Source of the DNA: Asaia krungthepensis NRIC 0535 | GTDB taxonomy: Bacteria; Pseudomonadota; Alphaproteobacteria; Acetobacterales; Acetobacteraceae | DNA length: 64,000 bases | Reading direction: 5' to 3' | Assembly (NCBI RefSeq): GCF_025995175.1 | Contig: NZ_BAPV01000061.1 | Location: 248,001-312,000 of the forward strand | Shown: positions 18,713 through 28,198 of the stretch, piece by piece | Numbering within the stretch: position 1 is the stretch's first letter | Layout of the letters: every line of letters starts with the position of its first letter | The notes under the pieces: generated by a model | Told to the model about the DNA's origin: nothing | The model's database searches: none | Seen by the model: the letters and a program-made list of their open reading frames with translations, nothing else | Program-made: the position numbers and the translations under genes

Positions 18713-19959
18713 ACCGTCCCATCGGCTACTTCGTGCACCATCAGGGTCGCGGCCATGCTGAGCGTTGCCTCGCCATAATCCACGCTCTGCCCGCCACACG
18801 GCCCGTGGTCATTTTTTGCGCGCGGCCCGATTTCTTCCCTGATCTGCCCGACCACGTCAGTATATGTGCCATCCCGTCCCTGTTCGAGGCACGCGGCGAT
18901 GAAGCTGCTAGCATGGCCGATCTGCCGACACCCAGAACCATGCATTGCGCCCCTGTGGGCTGGCCCGGTATCCGACAGGCCATGGGTGCGATCGCCCAGT
19001 GGTTTGCCCAGGCAGATCCTGCTCTGATGATCTGTGACGTATCCGCTGAGATCGCCCAGCTCAGCAGATTATGCAGCGTTCCCCACATCAAGATCGTGCA
19101 GCATGGCGACCGCGAGGATGAAGGACATCAGGCTGCCTATGACGGTGCTGTCGGTCTCCTCGCGCCGTTCTCGGAGCATCTGGCTCAACCGGAATGGAGC
19201 AGTGCGCGGCGCAAACAGATCTTCTTTGCTGGCGGCCTCGGCAAGTCGGATGTCCTGCCCGAAAAAGAAGTCGCCAGAAGACGTATTGGGGTCGATCCCG
19301 AGCGTGAGATGATTCTCGTCATGTCGGGCGGTGGCGGTTCGGGTTTCACACTCGCGCCGATAGCGGTGGGGGCACGGCACAGGCCAGACGCGCACTGGGT
19401 GACGATCGGGGCCATGGAGCATGACTGGCATGCAACGGGAACCGGCAACCTGACCATTCGCGGCTGGGTCGATAATGCCCCAGACTACATTGCGGCAGCG
19501 GATTGCATCATTGCGAGCACCGGGAATACGACCTGTCAGCAGATCCTGGCTGCCGGGAAGCCCTGGCTGGCTGTTCCGGAATGGCGCTATTTTGATGAGC
19601 AGCACCGTAAGGCCGAGTGTCTGGCGGCAGCGCGAATGGCGGTCACCCGGCCTCATCTCCCTGCCTCCGGCATGGCATGGACAACTGCGCTCGCCGAGAC
19701 CTATGCGACCCATGATCCGCAATTGCAGCGCGCCGCCATTGACGACCGGCCTGCGGAACGTGTGGCCCTCTGGATCGAGACGCTGATCAGCCGTCTCTGG
19801 GACCAGCATCACCCTGCATCTGCGCCCGATACGGCGCAGGCAGGCCTGACGTCCGAGACCGGCCATGCCTCTGCCCACCCCGGCGCCAGCGCCGACATTG
19901 TTGCCTCTCATCCTGACCCCGGCGCAGCACGAGGCGCCACGGAGACACATCCTTCATGA
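18709..19959 (+). CDS. MurG-like (GT28-type) glycosyltransferase
   Basis: A 416-residue GT-B enzyme. HHQGRGHAERCLAI at residues about 10-23 is the N-terminal GxGHxxR-type loop of MurG/UGT-like enzymes. MSGGGGSGFT near 205 and STGNTTCQQILAAGKPWLAVPE (Gly/Asn-rich with Gln-Gln) near 265 form the donor UDP-sugar site. The last 60 residues are an Ala/Pro/His-rich low-complexity tail with no family match. It overlaps the preceding gene by ATGA and the next one by ATGA. It is not MurG itself: no division/cell-wall neighbours and only weak likeness. Substrate unknown. Confidence 0.78.
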   Translation: MNRPIGYFVHHQGRGHAERCLAIIHALPATRPVVIFCARPDFFPDLPDHVSICAIPSLFEARGDEAASMADLPTPRTMHCAPVGWPGIRQAMGAIAQWFAQADPALMICDVSAEIAQLSRLCSVPHIKIVQHGDREDEGHQAAYDGAVGLLAPFSEHLAQPEWSSARRKQIFFAGGLGKSDVLPEKEVARRRIGVDPEREMILVMSGGGGSGFTLAPIAVGARHRPDAHWVTIGAMEHDWHATGTGNLTIRGWVDNAPDYIAAADCIIASTGNTTCQQILAAGKPWLAVPEWRYFDEQHRKAECLAAARMAVTRPHLPASGMAWTTALAETYATHDPQLQRAAIDDRPAERVALWIETLISRLWDQHHPASAPDTAQAGLTSETGHASAHPGASADIVASHPDPGAARGATETHPS

Positions 19960-20927
19960 GCACAATCTCGGTTCTGACCCTTGCAAAGGGTCGCGCCAGC
20001 CATCTGATCAACATGATGCATGGTTTGTCACGCCAGAGCGTTCGGCCGGATGAATTCATTGTGGCGGTCATGCAGGACGAACCCTATGTCAACCTGCCCG
20101 ACATGCCATTCCCGATGCGCCAGATCCTGATCAACCGTCAGGATCTCTGCCTCTCAGCCGCGCGCAATCAGGCTGCCGCTGCCGCCCAGGGAGAAGTTCT
20201 TGTCTTTCTGGATATCGACTGCATCCCCGCGCCCCATTGCCTGCGCGATTACCGGGATGCGCTCGAGACATGCAATGGTCTGCTGATGGGCGAGGTCATG
20301 TATCTGCCCGCAGGGGCGACAGAAGGCGACTGGAGCTACAGCTCATTCGAAGCCGTTTGCGCCCGGCACTCCGATCGCCGCGGTCCGCCTGCCTACGGAG
20401 TCGAGGCCTGCACGGATTACCGCTGCTTCTGGTCACTCAACTTCGCCATCACTGCCAGCAGCTTTCGTCAGTCCGGGGGCTTCGATGAGTCCTATACCGG
20501 CTATGGTGGAGAGGACACGGATTATGCCAAGGGCTTCACACTGAACGGAGGAGAACTCGCCTGGGTTAATGGGGCACGGGTGTATCATCAGCATCATGCG
20601 CATCACATGCCCCCCGTCCATCATCTCGAGAGCGTTGTGCGCAATGCGGAGCTCTTCGAGCGGAAATGGGGATATCGCACCATGGGCCACTGGCTGCATG
20701 CCTTCAAGCTCATGGGGCTTATCGACGATTCTGCCGGGCAGAAAATTCGCATCCTTCGCGCACCCGATGCAGCCGATCTCGCCCTGACCGGGCAGCAGAG
20801 CCATCAGCCCTATGCCAATACGGCCTCGGCAATCCGCCTGCTGGAGGAACGACGCAATAACGCTCCCGCTGCGGCAGAGGCACCATTTCCCGCAAATGAG
20901 CCGTCGCTTTCAGTGGCCGCAGAATGA
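19956..20927 (+). CDS. GT2-family glycosyltransferase with galactosyltransferase-type C-terminal region
   Basis: A 323-residue GT-A inverting glycosyltransferase. The fold begins at the N-terminus (ISVLTLAKGRASHL). LSAARNQAAAAAQGEVLVFLDIDC contains the metal-binding D-x-D, and FDESYTGYGGEDTDYAKGF is the galactosyltransferase-type acceptor/catalytic loop of chondroitin-polymerase-like enzymes. His-rich HQHHAHH near 210 could add a metal ligand. No transmembrane segment is visible, so it should be cytoplasmic or peripheral. It is the third gene of the four-gene overlapping set. Confidence 0.82.
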   Translation: MSTISVLTLAKGRASHLINMMHGLSRQSVRPDEFIVAVMQDEPYVNLPDMPFPMRQILINRQDLCLSAARNQAAAAAQGEVLVFLDIDCIPAPHCLRDYRDALETCNGLLMGEVMYLPAGATEGDWSYSSFEAVCARHSDRRGPPAYGVEACTDYRCFWSLNFAITASSFRQSGGFDESYTGYGGEDTDYAKGFTLNGGELAWVNGARVYHQHHAHHMPPVHHLESVVRNAELFERKWGYRTMGHWLHAFKLMGLIDDSAGQKIRILRAPDAADLALTGQQSHQPYANTASAIRLLEERRNNAPAAAEAPFPANEPSLSVAAE

Positions 20928-22057
20928 GGCCCGGCTTGCGGATCGCCCTCATTGCGCATCCGCGGCATCCAATCGCCCCGCCATTCAAGGGGGGGATGGA
21001 GGCGCACAGCTATCATCTCGCGAAAGGCTTGATGGCGCGCGGGCATGACGTCACGCTCTTTGCGGCCGGGGACAGCGCCTCATGTTTCGATATCGATCCT
21101 ATCATGCCAGTCCATTATGACCGCGACTACCCATGGGAAAATACCACGCCCCACCCAGACCTCTACACCATGCTCGATCATCATTTCGGCGCTGCGAAAC
21201 ATCGCATTTTCTCCGGGCGCTATGATGTCGTTCATAATAACTGCCTGCATCGGTTCATCATGCAGGAAGCGCATCGCACGAATATGCCGTGCGTGACTTC
21301 GCTTCACGTCCCCCCCTTCGAAGCGATCCATGGTGTTGTACGCGACACGCTTTGCGCCACTCATATCGCGACCGTCACCTCGGCACGACAGAACTGGTCC
21401 TGGTGGGGTGCTGCGCCGCCCCTTGAGAGCGTGGTGGTTCATAATGGTATCGACCTCGACCTCTGGCCCGCGCCCGACGACATACAGACCTTACCGCATG
21501 AAGAACACGCCCTGTGGTGCGGGCGTATCACGCGCAACAAGGGACCTCATCACGCGGTACAGGCCGCCAGAAAGGCCGGGTTAGGCCTTCGCCTTTACGG
21601 GTATCTGGAAGATCGCGACTATTTTGCCCAGGAAATCCAGCCCTGGCTGGACGAGCGCATTCTCTATGGCGGCGTGGCGGACGGAACCACGCTGTCGCGC
21701 GCCATGCGTCAGGCCCGACTGTTGTTCTTCACACCGTGCTGGGACGAACCCTTTGGCCTCGTCGCCGTCGAGGCTATGGCGAGCGGTCTGCCTATCGCCT
21801 GTTTCGATCAGGGCGCGGCTCGCGAGATCATCGGTGAAGAGGCTGGTCGTTATGCCCGCCCGAACGATGTAAACGCCTTGGCACAGGCGGCACATGATGC
21901 CATGCAGATCGGCCGCGATGTGCCACGCAAGCGCGTGGAGGCCTGTTTCAGCCAGGAGCGCATGATCGACGCTTATGAAGCGCTTTATGCGCGGGTCCGG
22001 GCGGCATCGGACCACCTCGCGCCTATGAGCCAGCCCTACGAAACGCTCATATTGTAA
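20924..22057 (+). CDS. GT4 glycosyltransferase
   Basis: A 377-residue GT-B retaining glycosyltransferase. PPFKGGMEAHSYHLAKGLMARGHDVTLFAAG (described here in part: GGMEAHSYHLAKGL) is the N-terminal acceptor loop, and WCGRITRNKGPH and CWDEPFGLVAVEAMASGLP (E-x7-E) are the donor-binding motifs. It is the last gene of the set and overlaps the preceding one by ATGA. Its 3' end overlaps by 22 bases a convergent small membrane-protein gene. Sugar donor unknown. The family call is firm. Confidence 0.85.
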   Translation: MRPGLRIALIAHPRHPIAPPFKGGMEAHSYHLAKGLMARGHDVTLFAAGDSASCFDIDPIMPVHYDRDYPWENTTPHPDLYTMLDHHFGAAKHRIFSGRYDVVHNNCLHRFIMQEAHRTNMPCVTSLHVPPFEAIHGVVRDTLCATHIATVTSARQNWSWWGAAPPLESVVVHNGIDLDLWPAPDDIQTLPHEEHALWCGRITRNKGPHHAVQAARKAGLGLRLYGYLEDRDYFAQEIQPWLDERILYGGVADGTTLSRAMRQARLLFFTPCWDEPFGLVAVEAMASGLPIACFDQGAAREIIGEEAGRYARPNDVNALAQAAHDAMQIGRDVPRKRVEACFSQERMIDAYEALYARVRAASDHLAPMSQPYETLIL

Positions 22058-22377
22058 ACGGCGTAAAGCGCCCAGAACAGGGTTCCGCCCAGCGCCCAGT
22101 AATTGGTGTGAAAATGGTCCTGCATATCGACGGAGGTTCCGGCGACGGCCCAGGCAAGACAGACATGGAACATCAGGACGCCCACAGCCATGGCAATCAT
22201 GCGATAGCGCAGGCGGCGCTGAGCCTGAGCTTCCTGCGCCTCGAGGGAGGTGGCGGCGATTTCTGCGCTCATTACTTCACTCCAACTGTACGGCACGTCA
22301 TCGACAGCTTCGATGAGGACGGCCCCTGGATCCTGCCTGGTATCCCGTCCCAGGTATTGGGTCCTGCGCGGGTTCAT
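22036..22377 (-). CDS. Small membrane protein of unknown function
   Basis: From ATG 22377 the frame gives 113 residues. It has an acidic N-terminal half with a coiled-coil-like Ala/Glu/Gln stretch (SLEAQEAQAQRRLRYR), then two hydrophobic segments at about 60-80 and 95-110, likely transmembrane. The frame remains open upstream to 22476, but the extra residues look random. No good ribosome site is visible, and its end overlaps the last glycosyltransferase gene by 22 bases in the opposite direction. I do not recognise a family. Plausible but unproven gene. Confidence 0.5.
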   Translation of the reverse strand: MNPRRTQYLGRDTRQDPGAVLIEAVDDVPYSWSEVMSAEIAATSLEAQEAQAQRRLRYRMIAMAVGVLMFHVCLAWAVAGTSVDMQDHFHTNYWALGGTLFWALYAVYNMSVS

Positions 22378-22594
22378 GATGGGAAAATGGTAGAAACTGA
22401 CCAGGAATGCAAAAAATTGTATGACCTCACAATGCATACAATGTGAGCGATGCATCCTGAGGCACAAAAACAGCAAAAACTAAGCAAGACAATTTTTTGG
22501 TCCCGACCAAACAATGTCGATCTCGTCCGATAACCCTCGGATTCAGCCCGATAAATTTCTCTCTTTTTCGTGATAACGAACGTGAAGTGTAGGG

Positions 22595-24001
22595 TTACAC
22601 GATATCTGAAAACCCGGCAGCGGGGCGATATTCGAGGACCGAACGCAGGTTCACCAATGAGTCGCGGAGCTGCTCCAGATCCGGCGCACTTCCCAGGGCA
22701 AGTCGAACCCCGGCGGGGGGATCGCCACTGACCGTGAAAACCGAACTGGGAACGAGTGCCAGTCCTTGCCGTCGGGCAAAAGCAACGAAATCCGCGCTGC
22801 TCCACCACTCGGGGAGGGAGAGCCAGACATGCGGACTTGGACCGGATTCTGGCAGACGCTCACCCATGATCTGACGCAGGATGTTGTGCCGCTGGACCAG
22901 TTCGTCCCTGATACTGCGCAGACATTGCTGCGCGAGACCCGTCTCTATCCAGCGGGACACGAGCGCGTCGAGTATACCTGCCTTGGCCTGACAGATTGCC
23001 CGTACGCCCGACATGATGCGCCGCGTCACATCCGCACCGGGCAGAACGATATAGGCAGTACGCAGGCCTGGACTGAGAACCTTGGAGAGCGTCGCCACAT
23101 AGATCACACGCGCCGGGTCGAGCATCGCAAGCGCCGGAGGGGGCGCTTTAAGGAGCAGACTATACGGGTCGTCTTCCACGATCTGCACCTGATGTCGTCG
23201 GGCGATGGCCAGCACCGCCTCACGACGGGCAAGGGACCATGTCGCGGTAGTGGGGTTTTGCAGAGTAGGCGTGCAATATAATACGCGCGGTCTGTGCCGG
23301 GCGCACAGCGCATCCAGAGCCTCGGGGATCATCCCCTCACTGTCCTGTTCCACCCCGAGCAGAACATAGCCGAATTGCGCCGCGAGCGATCTCATACCCG
23401 GATAGGTCAGGCGGTCGGTAATGACCGCCTCTCCCGGGCGCAGCAACGAGCTCATGATGGCAGAGAGCGCCACCTGTGCGCCGGGCACGATCAGGACGTC
23501 GCTCGCCCGTCTGCGCCCCAGCATGGGCGCAAGCCATTGCGCGCCCAGTTGCCGGTCCTGCTGCGTTCCTCCTGTCACACGATAGGACATCAGAGATTGC
23601 GCATCCTGATGGCGGAAAATCGCAGCAATCTCGCCCTGGATCATAGTCTGCAAGGACGGCTCTCTGGGAAGCGGAGGCGAGTTCATGGTCAGGTCGATGA
23701 CGCTTGCCTCGGTCTGGCGCCAGGAGCCGTCACCGGCATTGATCCTGACAAATGTTCCCCGACCGATCGTGGCATCGAGCAAGCCGCGCTTCTGTGCCTC
23801 CGCCATGGCGCGCGTGACCGTGCTGAGATTCGTGCCGAGCCTTGCCGCGATGATGCGTTGAGGCGGCAGTTTTTCTCCCTCCTGCAATGCGCCTTTGCGT
23901 ATGGAACGCGCGACAGCCTCCACGATCGCGAGATAAAGCGCGCCTGTATCTTTTCCAATCGCGGTTTTCCACTCATCCAGATAGGCGTTCTCCGCCATCA
24001 T
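22595..24001 (-). CDS. MocR/PdxR-type regulator (GntR winged helix fused to aminotransferase fold)
   Basis: A 468-residue two-domain regulator. The N-terminal GntR winged helix (about 15-90, EGEKLPPQRIIAARLGTNLSTVTRAM) is joined to a fold-type I aminotransferase domain. PLP-site motifs are present: PTLQNPT (248-252 region), DDPY and the Schiff-base lysine Lys307 in TLSKVLSPGLR. MocR proteins sense PLP-bound amino compounds and usually control an adjacent divergent gene. Here the divergent unit begins with a flavin monooxygenase 272 bases away, with an inverted repeat in between. I infer that it controls the organosulfur-like cluster. The effector is unknown. Confidence 0.88.
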   Translation of the reverse strand: MMAENAYLDEWKTAIGKDTGALYLAIVEAVARSIRKGALQEGEKLPPQRIIAARLGTNLSTVTRAMAEAQKRGLLDATIGRGTFVRINAGDGSWRQTEASVIDLTMNSPPLPREPSLQTMIQGEIAAIFRHQDAQSLMSYRVTGGTQQDRQLGAQWLAPMLGRRRASDVLIVPGAQVALSAIMSSLLRPGEAVITDRLTYPGMRSLAAQFGYVLLGVEQDSEGMIPEALDALCARHRPRVLYCTPTLQNPTTATWSLARREAVLAIARRHQVQIVEDDPYSLLLKAPPPALAMLDPARVIYVATLSKVLSPGLRTAYIVLPGADVTRRIMSGVRAICQAKAGILDALVSRWIETGLAQQCLRSIRDELVQRHNILRQIMGERLPESGPSPHVWLSLPEWWSSADFVAFARRQGLALVPSSVFTVSGDPPAGVRLALGSAPDLEQLRDSLVNLRSVLEYRPAAGFSDIV

Positions 24002-24132
24002 CTTGCGCCCCCGGCTCCGGACATATTGGCGTCCTCTGTAGCCTGTCTTGAGCGTAACGGAAAACGGTGCCGATTGAGGCCGACGATACGCTGCCCGGCA
24101 TGCGGTTCACGGAGCATAGCGAATTCATAAAA

Positions 24133-24149
24133 CACTATCATGTATAGTG
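24133..24149. promoter_or_regulatory. Inverted repeat CACTAT-N5-ATAGTG, candidate operator
   Basis: A perfect 6-bp inverted repeat with a five-base centre in the AT-rich divergent spacer (24002-24273) between the MocR-type regulator and the monooxygenase cluster. It lies 27 bases upstream of a TTGACA element, a good position for control by the adjacent regulator. MocR proteins often use direct repeats, so another regulator is also possible. Confidence 0.45.
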
Positions 24150-24175
24150 ATTATATATTTTAACGAGATTCATCG

Positions 24176-24205
24176 TTGACATGAGGCAGCATTATATTCT
24201 GTTAT
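24176..24205 (+). promoter_or_regulatory. Candidate sigma70-type promoter of the monooxygenase cluster
   Basis: TTGACA (24176-24181), an 18-base spacer and TGTTAT (24200-24205; four of six matches to TATAAT) lie about 70 bases before the first gene of the cluster, whose ATG is preceded by AGGAAGA. Confidence 0.45.
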
Positions 24206-24273
24206 TCTGCATCAATAACGTTTTGCTATCGTGAAATAGCCGGACGCCCTTATCTGACGCAGGAAGATCGGTC

Positions 24274-25467
24274 ATGGATTTCACAGATATATTTCGCGCT
24301 ATCTCTGAGTCAGCCGTGCTGCGCGACCGTGAGCGAGCACCTGCGAGCCAAGCCGTATCGGCGCTTGCCGAGGCAGGTTTCGGGCGTCTGCGGTTATCTG
24401 CCGATGACGGTGGCAAAGAGCTGAGTCTGACAGCGTTCTTCCGGTTGTTACGCGATCTTGCCAGCGCAGATTCCAACATCCCGCAGATCTTTCGCGCGCA
24501 TTTCGCCTTTGTCGAAACACTCCGCGCAGGCTTGCCCGACGCCGCGCGGTGGCGCGGTCTGATACGCGACAACCGGATTTTCGGTGCGGCCATGGCCGAG
24601 CGTGGCAACGAGACCAGCGTGACCACCGAGGTGACAGATGGACCGAACGGTCTCGTTCTGAACGGACGTAAATACTACTCTACCGGCACGCTTTATGCCG
24701 ACTGGATCATCGTCTGGGCCAGTCTGGCGGGCGACCGCGTCCGCGTACTGGTGCCTGCCGATGCACCGGGTGTGACACGCGTGGATGATTGGGACGGGTT
24801 CGGCCAGCGCCTGACGGGCAGTGGCACGACCCTCTTCGAGCAGGTCGCTATCGCCCCCACCCAGATCGTCGAGCGTGCCCCCGCCGACACGCCGCCCAGC
24901 CAGCCTTTTCTCGGCGCCTATTACCAGCAATTCCACAACACCACTCTGGCTGGCATCGCCCAGGCCGTGCTGCGTGATGCGCTGGCTTTCGTACGACCGC
25001 GCGAGCGTGTTTTCGGCGTGCCCGGCAAATCAGTGCAGAAACATGATCCCGTGGTGCAGGGCGTGGTAGGGCGTCTGTCCTCTCTCGCCTATTCGACTGC
25101 AGTGCTGGCCGATCAAGGCGCGCGCGCGCTTGAGGCCATCGAGCCGCTCTTCCTTGCAGGCCATCACGACGACGATGCCATCGAGCGCGCTCAGGAGGAG
25201 ATCTTCAAGGCGCAGCAGATCATCGCCCAGCAGACGCTCGAGGCGGCCACCCTTCTCTTCGAGGTCGGAGGGGCGTCGGCCACCTCCGAGACGCTGAGGC
25301 TCGACCGCCATTGGCGCAATGCCCGCACCCTCGCCTCTCATAATCCAGCAGCCCAACGCCAGCGCGAGCTTGGCGATGTTGCCCTGAACGGCACACGCCT
25401 ATGGACGCCCTATCGTGACGGGCTGCGTCGCCTCGCCGAGGCCAACCAACAGGGAGACGCCGCATGA
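24274..25467 (+). CDS. Acyl-CoA-dehydrogenase-fold flavin monooxygenase (DszC/SfnC-like)
   Basis: A 397-residue protein with the acyl-CoA dehydrogenase fold: an N-terminal helical domain, a middle beta domain (GRKYYSTGTLYADWIIVWA at about 130-148) and a C-terminal four-helix bundle. Members next to FMN monooxygenases (DszC, SfnC, and group D flavin monooxygenases generally) use reduced flavin to oxygenate sulfur or nitrogen compounds rather than dehydrogenating acyl-CoA. HxNPAAQRQRELG near the C-terminus is typical of this branch. AGGAAGA eight bases before the ATG supports the start. It overlaps the next gene by ATGA. A desulfonation or sulfone-oxidation role is inference from neighbours. 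Confidence 0.82.
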   Translation: MDFTDIFRAISESAVLRDRERAPASQAVSALAEAGFGRLRLSADDGGKELSLTAFFRLLRDLASADSNIPQIFRAHFAFVETLRAGLPDAARWRGLIRDNRIFGAAMAERGNETSVTTEVTDGPNGLVLNGRKYYSTGTLYADWIIVWASLAGDRVRVLVPADAPGVTRVDDWDGFGQRLTGSGTTLFEQVAIAPTQIVERAPADTPPSQPFLGAYYQQFHNTTLAGIAQAVLRDALAFVRPRERVFGVPGKSVQKHDPVVQGVVGRLSSLAYSTAVLADQGARALEAIEPLFLAGHHDDDAIERAQEEIFKAQQIIAQQTLEAATLLFEVGGASATSETLRLDRHWRNARTLASHNPAAQRQRELGDVALNGTRLWTPYRDGLRRLAEANQQGDAA

Positions 25468-26948
25468 CCCATTCCCCGCTCGCCCCCCGCAAGACCCTGC
25501 ACGTCAATCTGTTTGAAATGGCCTGTGTGAGCCATATCGTGCACGGCATGTGGCGCGAGGAGGGGAATAACCGCCAACGCTTCGGTGAAATGGCGTTCTG
25601 GCTCGACACGGCGCGCAAGGCCGAACAGGCCGGTATGGACGCGATCTTTCTTGCCGATGTGATCGGAATTTATGATCGTTTCGGCGGTCTGGACGCCTCG
25701 TTGCGTCTGGGGCTTCAGATCCCCAATCTCGATCCGCTCTCGCTCATCCCCGCCATGGCAGCCGTGACCACCACGCTCGGTTTTGCCGCCACATTTTCGA
25801 CCACCTATGAACCGCCCTTCGCTTTCGCGCGGCGCATGAGCACGCTCGATCTGCTGACCGAGGGACGGGTGGGATGGAATGTTGTCACCTCGTATCTGCC
25901 CAATGCCGCGCGCAATTTCGGCCTCGATGGCGAACTCGAGCATGACAGCCGCTATGACCGGGCGGATGAATATCTCGAAGTGCTCTACAAGCTCTGGGAA
26001 GGCAGCTGGGAAGACGATGCGGTCATCGAGGATCGCGAGGGTGACCGCTACGCCGATCCCGAGCGCGTGCGCCACATCCATCATGATGGCGATCATTTTC
26101 GCGTCGAAGGCCCCCATCTGGTTCAGCCTACACCGCAGCGCACCCCCGTGCTGTTTCAGGCGACCGGCTCGCCACGCGGCCTGAAAACCGCCGCCCGTCA
26201 TGCCGAGGCCGTTTTCATCGGCGGCAGGACGCAGGAGGAAGTGCGTCGTGCCATCGCCCGTACCCGCGAGGCAGCCGCCGCCCAGGGGCGTGACCCCGCC
26301 GAGCTGAAATTCTACGTGATGGCCGGGTTGATTGCCGGACATACCGAGGAAGAGGCCCAGGCCAAGCTCGCCCGTTATCGCGCGCTCTATTCCGTTGAGG
26401 GCGCTCTGGTTCATGCCCAGGCGGAGATCGATCTGCGCCAGTTCGATCCCTCGCTGACTCTGGGTGAGGCTCTCGCACAGAGCGGCCGCGCACTGGGCAA
26501 TATGGGCCGTCGCTTCGGTGCGGAGCAAACAATCGGTGCCGCCCTTGCCCAGATTGCCAGCTTCGATGAGGGGCGGTTTTTCCGGGCGGGTACGCCCGAG
26601 CAGATTGCGGATGACATCGAGACCTGGCTCGATGAGGACGGGATCGATGGCATCAATCTGCGCCAGTATCACAGCCACGAAACCCTCGATGACTATGCCA
26701 CACTGATCGCACCGGAACTGCGCCGTCGCGGCAGGCTTCCCCCTGCCCCTGTGCAGGGCGAGACACTGCGCCATCGGCTCACGGGACGCGACCGGTTGCC
26801 CGACACCCATCCCGCTGCCCTGTATCGCAGCGCCCCTGCGTCATGGCCCGGCCCTGCCGGGACCGGCCAGAACGCCCCCCTCCCCGCAACTGATTCAGCG
26901 TCAAGCGGTCGGCAACAGACCGTGCAGAAAGAAAGCGCCCTGCCATGA
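25464..26948 (+). CDS. FMN-dependent monooxygenase, NtaA/SnaA/DszA (DmoA) family
   Basis: A 494-residue bacterial-luciferase-like TIM barrel of the two-component group that needs FMNH2 from a separate reductase. [19 protein letters not shown] at the N-terminus, [22 protein letters not shown] and [20 protein letters not shown] are characteristic of the NtaA/DszA/DmoA branch, which cleaves C-S or C-N bonds in sulfones, dimethyl sulfide or nitrilotriacetate. The last 70 residues are Pro/Ala/Gly-rich and probably disordered. Overlaps of ATGA occur at both ends. Which sulfur compound is attacked cannot be read from motifs. Confidence 0.87.
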   Translation: MTHSPLAPRKTLHVNLFEMACVSHIVHGMWREEGNNRQRFGEMAFWLDTARKAEQAGMDAIFLADVIGIYDRFGGLDASLRLGLQIPNLDPLSLIPAMAAVTTTLGFAATFSTTYEPPFAFARRMSTLDLLTEGRVGWNVVTSYLPNAARNFGLDGELEHDSRYDRADEYLEVLYKLWEGSWEDDAVIEDREGDRYADPERVRHIHHDGDHFRVEGPHLVQPTPQRTPVLFQATGSPRGLKTAARHAEAVFIGGRTQEEVRRAIARTREAAAAQGRDPAELKFYVMAGLIAGHTEEEAQAKLARYRALYSVEGALVHAQAEIDLRQFDPSLTLGEALAQSGRALGNMGRRFGAEQTIGAALAQIASFDEGRFFRAGTPEQIADDIETWLDEDGIDGINLRQYHSHETLDDYATLIAPELRRRGRLPPAPVQGETLRHRLTGRDRLPDTHPAALYRSAPASWPGPAGTGQNAPLPATDSASSGRQQTVQKESALP

Positions 26949-28198
26949 CCCGCCTGCCTTCCTTCGCGTCTTCCTTCGCCTCCCCGATCGCCCATGCTCC
27001 CGAAGGTGTCTCGTCCCTCGGCGGTTCTGCGGCCCTCTTGGCGCCGGAAAAGATCAACGTGCTCTGGTTCCTGCCAACCCATGGCGATAGCCGCTATCTC
27101 GGGACGAGCGAAGGTGGTCGCGCGGTCGACCTGCCCTATCTCCAGCAGATTGCGCGCGCGGCAGATTCGCTTGGCTATTACGGCGTCCTTCTGCCCACAG
27201 GGCGGAGCTGCGAGGATTCATGGGTGGTGGCGTCCTCGCTCATCACCTCGACGGGACGTCTGAAATTTCTCGTGGCCGTGCGCCCTGGGCTGCAATCCCC
27301 CACCCTGGCCGCGCGCATGACCTCGACGCTCGACCGGCTCTCGAACGGGCGTCTGCTGATCAATGTCGTGACCGGCGGCGATCCGCGCGAGAATGGCGGT
27401 GACGGGCTGTTTCATGACCACGCCACGCGCTATGCGATTACGGACGAGTTTCTCGACATTTATTCCCGCTTGCTGCGTGGCGAAACCGTCGAGCATGAAG
27501 GCCCCCATTTCCGTATCGCCGATGGACGCCTTCTCTTCCCGCCACATCAGGAAAACGGCCCTCCGCTCTATTTCGGTGGCTCTTCCGATGTCGGGATCGA
27601 TATCGCGGCACGGCGCGTGGACAAATATCTTACCTGGGGCGAGCCTCCCGCTCTCGTGCGTGAAAAGATCAGCCGCGTACGCGAGGCCGCCGCAAAGACC
27701 GGGCGCGAGGTGAGCTTTGGCATACGCTTTCATGTGATTGCGCGCGAGACCACTCAGGAGGCCTGGGCCGAGGCCGACCGGCTGATTTCCAAGCTCGACG
27801 ATGCCACCATTTCGGAAGCGCAATCCGTTTTCGCGCGGCTCGATTCCGTCGGGCAGGCCCGTATGAGTGCCCTGCATGGCGGCCGACGGGACAAGCTGGA
27901 AATCAGCCCCAACCTCTGGGCCGGTGTCGGGCTGGTACGCGGCGGTGCCGGCACGGCGCTGGTGGGAGACCCGGCCACCATTGCCGAGCGTATCGACGAA
28001 TATCGCAGCGCGGGATGCGACAGTTTCATCCTCTCAGGATATCCGCATCTGGAAGAAGCCTATCGCTTCGGCGAACTGGTGCTGCCACTTCTGCCGACAG
28101 CCCATCCGGTGCGGGCACAGAAGGCCAGCAGCAATATGGGACCGTTCGGCGAGACGATTGCAGGCAGCCATCGTCCCGGGCGGGTAGCGGCCTCATAA
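26945..28198 (+). CDS. SsuD-like FMNH2-dependent alkanesulfonate monooxygenase
   Basis: A luciferase-like TIM barrel of 417 residues that would release sulfite from sulfonates with FMNH2 and O2. The family shows [51 protein letters not shown] and KYLTWGEPP, all matching SsuD and its relatives (SfnG, MsuD). E. coli SsuD has 381 residues; the excess here is an N-terminal Ser/Pro-rich extension of about 35. The ATGA overlap with the preceding monooxygenase shows coupled expression. No ssuE-type flavin reductase or ssuABC transporter is nearby. Sulfonate specificity is probable, not proven. Confidence 0.87.
   Translation: MTRLPSFASSFASPIAHAPEGVSSLGGSAALLAPEKINVLWFLPTHGDSRYLGTSEGGRAVDLPYLQQIARAADSLGYYGVLLPTGRSCEDSWVVASSLITSTGRLKFLVAVRPGLQSPTLAARMTSTLDRLSNGRLLINVVTGGDPRENGGDGLFHDHATRYAITDEFLDIYSRLLRGETVEHEGPHFRIADGRLLFPPHQENGPPLYFGGSSDVGIDIAARRVDKYLTWGEPPALVREKISRVREAAAKTGREVSFGIRFHVIARETTQEAWAEADRLISKLDDATISEAQSVFARLDSVGQARMSALHGGRRDKLEISPNLWAGVGLVRGGAGTALVGDPATIAERIDEYRSAGCDSFILSGYPHLEEAYRFGELVLPLLPTAHPVRAQKASSNMGPFGETIAGSHRPGRVAAS

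Noticed and set aside
25410-26810. 466-residue minus-strand frame opposite the NtaA-type monooxygenase
   Set aside because: Long only because of GC-biased codons on the plus strand. The plus-strand product is a full luciferase-like enzyme with start-stop overlaps to both neighbours.
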